DNA of 10,409 nucleotides, taken from positions 1 through 10,409 of the forward strand of contig MNJC01000004.1 of NCBI GenBank assembly GCA_001920085.1, written 5' to 3'. The DNA comes from Actinobacteria bacterium 13_1_20CM_4_69_9 (GTDB taxonomy: Bacteria > Actinomycetota > Thermoleophilia > Gaiellales > Gaiellaceae). Under the pieces are notes generated by a model. That model did not search any database. It was not told the origin of the DNA and saw only the letters and a list, made by a program, of their open reading frames with translations. Positions 6,053 through 10,409 of this stretch are shown in pieces (the first letter of the stretch is position 1; every line of letters starts with the position of its first letter). Made by a program: the position numbers and the translations under genes.

Positions 6053-7340
6053 CATCGCCTCAGAGCTCCAGCGCGACGTCCTCGAGCGCTTTCTCCGTTA
6101 TGTCCGCATCGACACGACGTCCGACCAGGACTCGACGACGTACCCGAGCACCGCGAAGCAGCGCGACCTCGGCGAGGTGCTCGAGGGCGAGTTGCGCGAG
6201 CTCGGTCTCGACGACGTCGAGCTGACGCAGCACGGATACGTCTTCGCGACGGTGCCCGGCGGCGCGGGCCCGACCGTCGGGCTCATTGCCCACATGGACA
6301 CGAGTCAGGACGAATCCGGCGCGAATGTCCAGCCGCAGGTCGTGGAGAGCTGGGACGGCAGCGACATCGTGCTGCCCGGCGACCCGGACAAGGTGCTGCG
6401 CGCGAGCGAAAACCCGATCCTCGCGGCACGCGTCGGACACGACATCGTCACGACGGACGGCACGACGCTGCTCGGCGCCGACGACAAAGCAGGCGTGGCC
6501 GAGATCATGGGCGCCGTCGCGTACCTCGTTGCGCATCCCGAGATCGAGCACGCGCCGCTCCGCGTCGGCTTCACCGTCGACGAGGAGGTCGGCCGGGGCG
6601 TCGACCACTTCGACATCGACGCCTTCGGCGCCGACTTCGCGTACACCCTCGACGGGGCCGAGGTCGGCCGCATCGACGACGAGACGTTCTCTGCCTCCGA
6701 GGTGCGCATCCGGATCGAGGGGCTGAGCGTCCATCCGGGGACGTCGAAGGGGAAGATGGTGAACGCGATCAAGCTCGGCGCGCAGCTGATCGAGCGGCTG
6801 CCGCGCGACGACCGCTCGCCGGAGACGACGGACGGCCGCCGCGGCTTCATCCACCCGCACCGCTTCACCGGCACGACGGCGGAGGCGGAGCTCCGCTTCA
6901 TCGCGCGCGACTTCGACGCGGCGAAGCTCGATGAGCACGAGCAGCTGCTGCGCAAGCTCGCGGACGACGTCGCCGCGGAGGAGCCGCGGGCGCGCGTGAG
7001 CGTCACGGTCGAGGAGCAGTACCGCAACATGAAGGAGTTCCTCGACCAGGATCCGCGCGTCACCGAGGCGGCCGATGAGGCGGCACGCCGGTGCGGCCTC
7101 GACCCGTGGCGCGAGCCGATCCGCGGCGGCACGGACGGCTCGATGCTGAGCGCGCGCGGCCTGCCGACGCCGAACATCTTCACCGGCGGGCAGCAGTTCC
7201 ACTCGGTGCTCGAGTGGGCATCGGTTCAGGACATGGCGCTCTCCGCCGCGACGATCGTGGAGCTGGCGAAGGTGTGGGCCGAGCCGGAGTGGGCTACGCG
7301 GTCAGATACGCGTGCCCGAACTGGCGCATCTCCGCGATGA
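6045..7340 (+). CDS. pepT: tripeptidase T-like M20B aminopeptidase
   Basis: A 431-residue cytoplasmic zinc peptidase that would release N-terminal residues from tripeptides. All expected residues are present: His83 and Asp85 (IAHMDTS), bridging Asp146 (GADDKAG), catalytic Glu180 with Glu181 (TVDEEVGRG), Asp203 (TLDGAEVG), and lid-domain His230 (SVHPGTSKGKMVNA). The final metal His386 is in GGQQFHSVLEW, preceded by RGGTDGSMLS. Spacing agrees with E. coli PepT (about 408 residues). TTG at 6045 overlaps the previous stop (TTGGCTGA) and has AAGGGA upstream; no better start exists before the conserved DVLERFLRYV. The last 20 residues are non-conserved and overlap the convergent hxlR-type gene by 47 bases, so the 3' end may be drifted. 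It shares an operon with the broken dipeptidase; together they look like peptide-scavenging genes. Confidence 0.93.
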   Translation: MADIASELQRDVLERFLRYVRIDTTSDQDSTTYPSTAKQRDLGEVLEGELRELGLDDVELTQHGYVFATVPGGAGPTVGLIAHMDTSQDESGANVQPQVVESWDGSDIVLPGDPDKVLRASENPILAARVGHDIVTTDGTTLLGADDKAGVAEIMGAVAYLVAHPEIEHAPLRVGFTVDEEVGRGVDHFDIDAFGADFAYTLDGAEVGRIDDETFSASEVRIRIEGLSVHPGTSKGKMVNAIKLGAQLIERLPRDDRSPETTDGRRGFIHPHRFTGTTAEAELRFIARDFDAAKLDEHEQLLRKLADDVAAEEPRARVSVTVEEQYRNMKEFLDQDPRVTEAADEAARRCGLDPWREPIRGGTDGSMLSARGLPTPNIFTGGQQFHSVLEWASVQDMALSAATIVELAKVWAEPEWATRSDTRARTGASPR

Positions 7341-7629
7341 TCGGGAGCAGCGCTTCGCCCTTCTCAGTCAGCTCGTACTCGACGCGCGGCGGGCTCTCGG
7401 CGTAGCTGCGGCGCTCCACGAGCCCTTCGTCCTCGAGCGCGCGGAGGCGCTCCGAGAGAGTGCGCGGCGAGATCCCCGCGCAGGAGTGCTCGAGCTCGGA
7501 GAAGCGGCGTGGGCCTTCGGAGAGGTCGTGCACGAGCAGGGCGGTCCACTTCGCCCCGATGATCTCGGCACACGCGGCGACAGCGCAGGACGTCGACTCG
7601 TGGATCGGGTTCATCGTCCGCATCGCCAT
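7294..7629 (-). CDS. HxlR-family winged-helix transcription regulator
   Basis: A 111-residue single-domain DNA-binding protein. The family signature is complete: Cys15 in the N-terminal arm, then AEIIGAKWTALLVHDLSEGP (21-40). Next come RRFSELE..GISPRTLSERLRALEDEGLVER (recognition helix), the wing PPRVEYELTEKGEALLP, and a C-terminal helix for dimerisation. In studied HxlR members (HypR, YodB) an N-terminal cysteine senses disulfide or electrophile stress. Here Cys15 plus Cys20 are candidates, which is inference. Start choice: ATG 7629 follows a TACAAT box by ten bases on the minus strand; ATG 7614 is an alternative. It is divergent from a small membrane-protein ORF and convergent with pepT. 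Its target is unknown; the shared upstream region suggests autoregulation and control of the divergent gene. Confidence 0.88.
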   Translation of the reverse strand: MAMRTMNPIHESTSCAVAACAEIIGAKWTALLVHDLSEGPRRFSELEHSCAGISPRTLSERLRALEDEGLVERRSYAESPPRVEYELTEKGEALLPIIAEMRQFGHAYLTA

Positions 7630-7639
7630 GGCTATTCGG

Positions 7640-7662
7640 ATTGTAGCGGTGCGGTTTTCCGC
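7640..7662 (-). promoter_or_regulatory. hxlR-type promoter with adjacent palindrome
   Basis: On the minus strand TACAAT (7640-7645) is a near-consensus -10 ten bases before the ATG at 7629. Just upstream is GCGGTTTTCCGC on the plus strand (7651-7662), a 4-bp inverted repeat around TTTT, extended by imperfect GTG/CAC flanks. It lies in the -35 to -10 spacer and could be an operator for the regulator itself. No clear -35 is seen. Confidence 0.4.
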
Positions 7663-7721
7663 CACTCGATTCGGGGGTTCACCGGTTAGACGTGCAGCCG
7701 GCCCGCGGGGACGATGGAGCC

Positions 7722-7883
7722 ATGGAAACCGACATTCTCATCGCAGGCCTGATGGTGCTCGCCAGCATCGCGGCGCTGCTCGGGATCATCGTCAAGGTTG
7801 GACACGCTGTCCGCGAAGAGCCGCGGCGGAAAGTCAAGCGACCCGAAACGGTCGCGGCGTTGCGTCCAGCTTCGGGATGGTGA
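7722..7883 (+). CDS. small single-span membrane protein (hypothetical)
   Basis: A 53-residue ORF with a short acidic N-terminus, one hydrophobic helix (about 5-25, ILIAGLMVLASIAALLGIIV), and a basic tail (HAVREEPRRKVKRPE). That pattern fits an inner-membrane single-pass protein with the tail in the cytoplasm. ATG 7722 is preceded by GGAG two bases upstream and GGGGA about 10 bases upstream, so ribosome binding is unclear. An in-frame GTG at 7692 is less likely. It is divergent from the HxlR-type regulator, and its 3' end overlaps the convergent amidase gene by 50 bases. I do not recognise a family. The hydrophobic helix in an otherwise Arg/Pro/Ala-biased genome argues that it is real. Confidence 0.45.
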   Translation: METDILIAGLMVLASIAALLGIIVKVGHAVREEPRRKVKRPETVAALRPASGW

Positions 7884-8754
7884 ACCGGGCGATCGTGCCG
7901 AAGCCCGGCGCCGGCTTGCACGCCTGAGCGACGCCCGCGTCGCACGCAACGGACAGGAAGATGAAGGCGTCCTCAGGCGTGAAGCCCCACTCGTCGACGA
8001 GCAGCTTCGCCGCCTCGTCCGTGCACAGCTTCAGCGCCTCGTCGTAGTCGCTCGCCGTCGCGTGCGGTACCCAGGCGTGCTCGAGCTCGGTGACGGGCCA
8101 GGTCGCCTGCTTGCCCTCGAGCAGCTCGAAGCGGATGTCGATCTCGCCCGCGATCTCGACGCCGGTGAAGCAGATCTCACCGTCGCCCATCGACGCGTGC
8201 ATGTCGCCGACCGCGAACATCCCGCCCGGCTGGCGCACCGGGAAGTAGATGCGTGCGCCTTTCCCGTGCAGATGATCGTCGAGATTGCCGCCGTGCCGGC
8301 CGGCCAGGCCGTTCGTCAGCGTCTCGCCGTCGGTGGCGAGCCCGACGACTCCGACCATCGGCCTCGCGGGAAAGCGCACGTGCTCGTTCATCTCGATCCA
8401 GCCGTTCTCGACGCGGAACATCCGCGTCACCGGGGCCTGCACATGCTCGATCAGCTGGCCGAACCCGGGGATCAGGCAGGCGAAGCCGAACTCGATCGGC
8501 CGGACGTCCAGGATCTCTGCGATCACGGAGTCACCGGGCTCGGCGCCGCGGACGGCCACGGGACCGGTTGCGCTGTTCAGGCGCTCGAAGTCGATCTCCG
8601 TGACGACGTCCGCTTCACTCTTGATCTGCCCGGTGAAGCAGTCGTTCGTCTGGAAGGTGACCGTGTCGCCCGGGTCGACCTCCAGCACCGGCTGGAGGTC
8701 GGGCCCGAACGACCAGATCACCTGCTCACGCGGTAGGAAATGTTGCTGCGGCAT
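7834..8754 (-). CDS. acetamidase/formamidase-family amidase
   Basis: A 306-residue member of the FmdA/AmdA fold, which hydrolyses short amides (formamide, acetamide) to ammonia and the acid. Family landmarks are VDPGDTVTFQTNDCFTGQI (26-44), HGGNLDDHLHGKGARIYFPV (154-173), and GGMFAVGDMHASMGDGEICF (177-196). The rest is the beta-rich C-terminal half with GVEIAGEIDIRFELLEG, plus FTPEDAFIFLSVACDAGVAQ near the end. Length suits the short bacterial forms and nothing is missing. The ATG lies inside the last codons of the permease gene (29-base overlap, different frame), so translation is coupled. The neighbour suggests that a compound imported by the permease is the source of the amide, or that both serve nitrogen scavenging. 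The exact substrate cannot be told from sequence. It lacks the GGSS amidase-signature motif and belongs to a different family. Confidence 0.9.
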   Translation of the reverse strand: MPQQHFLPREQVIWSFGPDLQPVLEVDPGDTVTFQTNDCFTGQIKSEADVVTEIDFERLNSATGPVAVRGAEPGDSVIAEILDVRPIEFGFACLIPGFGQLIEHVQAPVTRMFRVENGWIEMNEHVRFPARPMVGVVGLATDGETLTNGLAGRHGGNLDDHLHGKGARIYFPVRQPGGMFAVGDMHASMGDGEICFTGVEIAGEIDIRFELLEGKQATWPVTELEHAWVPHATASDYDEALKLCTDEAAKLLVDEWGFTPEDAFIFLSVACDAGVAQACKPAPGFGTIARFTIPKLDATPRPFRVA

Positions 8755-10198
8755 CCGCAGGAGCGAGAGTTTCGTCTTCGACGTAGACGCGGTCCATGTC
8801 CTTCAGCTTTTCCGGGTGCGCGCTCATCAACCAGATCGTCAGCACGATCCCGGCACCGATCCACCCGAGCGCGATCCAGTTCGCGTACTTGATCGGGTAG
8901 GTCGGCGGGAACTTCACGTACTGGTAGTAGAGCGGGAAGACGAACAGCACAGCGCCGGCGACCGGCACGACGAAGTGGAGGAACCAGTTGAACTCCGACC
9001 GCCGCTTCGTCCAGTAGTACCAGACGCAGCCCACGCACAGGATGATGTAGACGATCACGACGACGATCACCGCCAGCGTCGCGATGAACGCGAACCCGAC
9101 GAGCGGTCCCCACTTCCAGCCGAGGATGATCGAGAGCACGAACGCGAACACGCTCATCCCGATGATCGCGACGTCGGGCGTTCTGAACTTGGGATGAATG
9201 TGGCCGAGCTGCCGCGGTGCGAGACCGTTTCGGGCCAACGCGTAGAAGACGCGCGTTGCTGCGTTGACGGCCGCGTTCGAGTTCGCGGCGATCGAGTTGC
9301 AGATCGCCAGGAAGACGATGATCCAGCCGGTGCTCCAGAACACCTTGCCGAGGTTGCGCCACGGGTCGGCGCCGGTCGCCTGGTTCACGAAGTTGTCGAA
9401 CCCGGCGCCGAACACCCAGGCGAACGCGCAGAGGATGTAGAAGAGCCCGATCAGCAAGGCTGATCCGACGACGGCGATCGGCACCGAGCGCCGCGGGTTC
9501 TTCGCCTCCTCGCCGAGCGGCGCGGCCGCTTCGAAGCCGATGAAGGCGAGGATCGCGAACACCATCCCGCGGAAGACGCCGCTCCAGCTGCCGTCGGCGT
9601 GATGCGGGTTGAACGGCTGGAGGTTCACGTCCCCCGCGTTGGAGATCAGCATCCAGATCGCGAGCGCGCCGAAGATCGCGATCTCGAACCCGCCGAGGAT
9701 CACGCCGGCGGTCGTCGAGATGCGGATGTCGCGGAAGGTGAGCAGGAAGACGATCACCGTCATCAGCAGTGCCCAGATCCACCACTGGCCGGTGTAGTGC
9801 CAGCCGGCCTCGTTCGACATGACCTCCGTCATCGCCCAGCCGAACTCGAGGTAGAGGAACGGCGCGACGAGCGGCTCGAACAGGATGAACAGCCACGCGA
9901 CGTTGAAGCCGGCCCAGGGCCCGAGCGAGCGCGCGGCGTAGGCGTAGAGGCCTCCGGCCGACGGCTCGAGCTTCGCGAGCTGCCCGATCGCGTTCGCCGC
10001 GCAGAGGCACGCGATCAGCGCGAGGAGCACCGATAGTGCGAGCGCCTGCCTCGAGAATGGGACCGAGATGTAGATCGAGTACGCGACCGCGGCCGCGGGG
10101 GCCATGTGCGTAATCGACTGGAACAGGACCTGCGGGAGGCCGATCGAATGCACCCGCAGGCGTTCGAAGGAACGGGATGGAACGAGGCCGGCTTCCAC
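8726..10198 (-). CDS. APC-superfamily amino acid/amine permease
   Basis: A 490-residue integral membrane transporter with about 12 hydrophobic helices. APC signatures are the broken helix 1 (SITHMAPAAAVAYSI), EPSAGGLYAYAARSLGPWAG around helix 3, the helix 6 stretch FIGFEAAAPLGEEAKNPRRS, and AATRVFYALARNGLAPRQLG followed by HPKFRT after helix 8. These transporters carry amino acids, polyamines or related amines, usually by proton or substrate exchange; the specific substrate is unknown. The reading frame is open to the right edge, but GTG 10198 is preferred. It has AAGGAGG ten bases upstream, and conserved sequence (SIGLPQVLFQSITH) begins shortly after. The C-terminus overlaps the amidase gene. 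The two form a transporter plus hydrolase unit, and the hairpin-rich leader ahead of it may control both. Confidence 0.93.
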   Translation of the reverse strand: MEAGLVPSRSFERLRVHSIGLPQVLFQSITHMAPAAAVAYSIYISVPFSRQALALSVLLALIACLCAANAIGQLAKLEPSAGGLYAYAARSLGPWAGFNVAWLFILFEPLVAPFLYLEFGWAMTEVMSNEAGWHYTGQWWIWALLMTVIVFLLTFRDIRISTTAGVILGGFEIAIFGALAIWMLISNAGDVNLQPFNPHHADGSWSGVFRGMVFAILAFIGFEAAAPLGEEAKNPRRSVPIAVVGSALLIGLFYILCAFAWVFGAGFDNFVNQATGADPWRNLGKVFWSTGWIIVFLAICNSIAANSNAAVNAATRVFYALARNGLAPRQLGHIHPKFRTPDVAIIGMSVFAFVLSIILGWKWGPLVGFAFIATLAVIVVVIVYIILCVGCVWYYWTKRRSEFNWFLHFVVPVAGAVLFVFPLYYQYVKFPPTYPIKYANWIALGWIGAGIVLTIWLMSAHPEKLKDMDRVYVEDETLAPADAAATFPTA

Positions 10199-10208
10199 AG
10201 CTCTACGC

Positions 10209-10215
10209 CCTCCTT
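10209..10215 (-). promoter_or_regulatory. Shine-Dalgarno of permease (AAGGAGG)
   Basis: AAGGAGG on the minus strand, ten bases before GTG 10198, is the best ribosome-binding site in the window. It sets the permease start and marks the sequence to its right as untranslated leader rather than a 70-residue N-terminal extension. Confidence 0.7.
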
Positions 10216-10218
10216 GGT

Positions 10219-10368
10219 CGTGGAACTTCGCGGCTAGCGATCCTTCCACGGCGGAGGCGTTGCTTGCAACGCCGCTCGAGAGCACCGGCGGGCTCTGCCC
10301 GACGGTGCGATCGACCCGAAATCGTGAGAGAGAGCGGCTTGAACCCTTAATCGCGCCACGGTGGCGCG
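10219..10368 (-). promoter_or_regulatory. hairpin-dense 5' leader of permease-amidase operon
   Basis: In transcript order (minus strand) the leader contains five stem elements. (a) CGCGCCAC/GTGGCGCG, 8 bp with 1-nt centre (10352-10368). (b) An enclosing 7-bp pairing between 10332-10338 and 10271-10277. (c) Inside it, a 12-bp stem with one mismatch and a 3-nt loop (10282-10308). (d) GGCGTT/AACGCC (10256-10273), which shares bases with (b) and so may be an alternative fold. (e) A 7-bp stem CGTGGAA/TTCCACG (10219-10225 with 10244-10250) carrying an inner TCGC/GCGA, ending four bases before the Shine-Dalgarno. This layout fits a cis-regulatory RNA or attenuator that masks ribosome binding. I cannot match it to a known riboswitch class. 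GC-rich DNA forms hairpins easily, so confidence is moderate. The first palindrome could instead be a protein operator. Confidence 0.4.
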
Positions 10369-10409
10369 TTGTATGTCCAGCGTCCCCCAAGCATCGTTGC
10401 GACGACATT
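10369..10409. other. window edge, no gene recognised
   Basis: I see no coding start, RNA gene or clear promoter here. On the minus strand TGGACA (10374-10379) resembles a -35, but no -10 follows at 16-18 bases. The promoter for the permease operon may lie here or beyond the edge. Confidence 0.3.

Noticed and set aside
5111..6055. Minus-strand ORF opposite the dipeptidase
   Set aside because: It is a shadow frame; both halves of the plus-strand dipeptidase carry recognisable M20 motifs.
8285..9463. A 392-residue plus-strand ORF with charged Asp/Arg/Glu-rich sequence
   Set aside because: It runs antisense to the amidase and permease; the apparent charged low-complexity protein is the complement of hydrophobic permease codons.
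10256..10273. GGCGTT/AACGCC hairpin as an intrinsic terminator
   Set aside because: There is no U-tract on either strand, and it lies within the leader of the permease gene.
10199..10408. N-terminal 70-residue extension of the permease
   Set aside because: The frame is open, but the residues show no conservation I recognise, and the AAGGAGG site before GTG 10198 marks the start.

Overview
The window is GC-rich chromosomal DNA with strong G/C third-position bias, GTG and TTG starts, tightly packed and overlapping genes, and a group-1 sigma factor. It also carries actinobacterial-style CysM and CysO/MoeZ-type proteins. This points to Actinomycetota, and the mix looks most like the Thermoleophilia (Gaiellales/Solirubrobacterales) side. 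The class-level placement is inference. I see no mobile element, CRISPR array, tRNA or rRNA. Most of the content is housekeeping.

Layout. (1) 1-2692, minus strand: a sulfur-transfer cluster read right to left. It holds a rhodanese-E1 (MoeZ-like) activating enzyme, a CysO sulfur-carrier protein (4-base GTGA overlap), a perfect 12-bp hairpin, a SAM methyltransferase, and an O-phosphoserine-type cysteine synthase (CysM) that runs off the left edge. In Mycobacterium tuberculosis this chemistry builds cysteine on the CysO thiocarboxylate. Here the carrier, its activator and the synthase sit together, with a methyltransferase of unknown role between carrier and synthase. (2) 2739-4864, plus strand: a membrane-anchored TPR protein, the primary sigma factor rpoD, and a 41-residue secreted-peptide ORF that I found by reading the gap after rpoD. 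(3) 4887-7340, plus strand: two M20 metallopeptidase genes in tandem. The first is broken by a frame-disrupting internal deletion; the second is an intact tripeptidase T. (4) 7294-7883: an HxlR-type regulator (minus) divergent from a 53-residue single-span membrane protein (plus). (5) 7834-10198, minus strand: an APC-family permease followed by an acetamidase/formamidase-family amidase, overlapping by 29 bases. Ahead of them lies a hairpin-dense leader (about 10219-10368) and a strong Shine-Dalgarno.

Two genes show the same kind of damage. The E1 domain of the MoeZ-like protein lacks about 45 residues (in frame), including the SNLxRQ motif. The first M20 peptidase lacks about 55 residues with a frameshift, including the metal-bridging Asp and catalytic Glu. 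Two missing blocks of roughly 135-165 bp in one 10-kb window could be real microdeletions or an assembly fault. This should be settled before either gene is interpreted.

I did not find a clear new defence or mobile system. The best leads are the compact CysO/CysM cluster with its inserted methyltransferase, the structured leader of the permease-amidase operon, the reversed domain order of the MoeZ-like protein, and the hidden secreted peptide.
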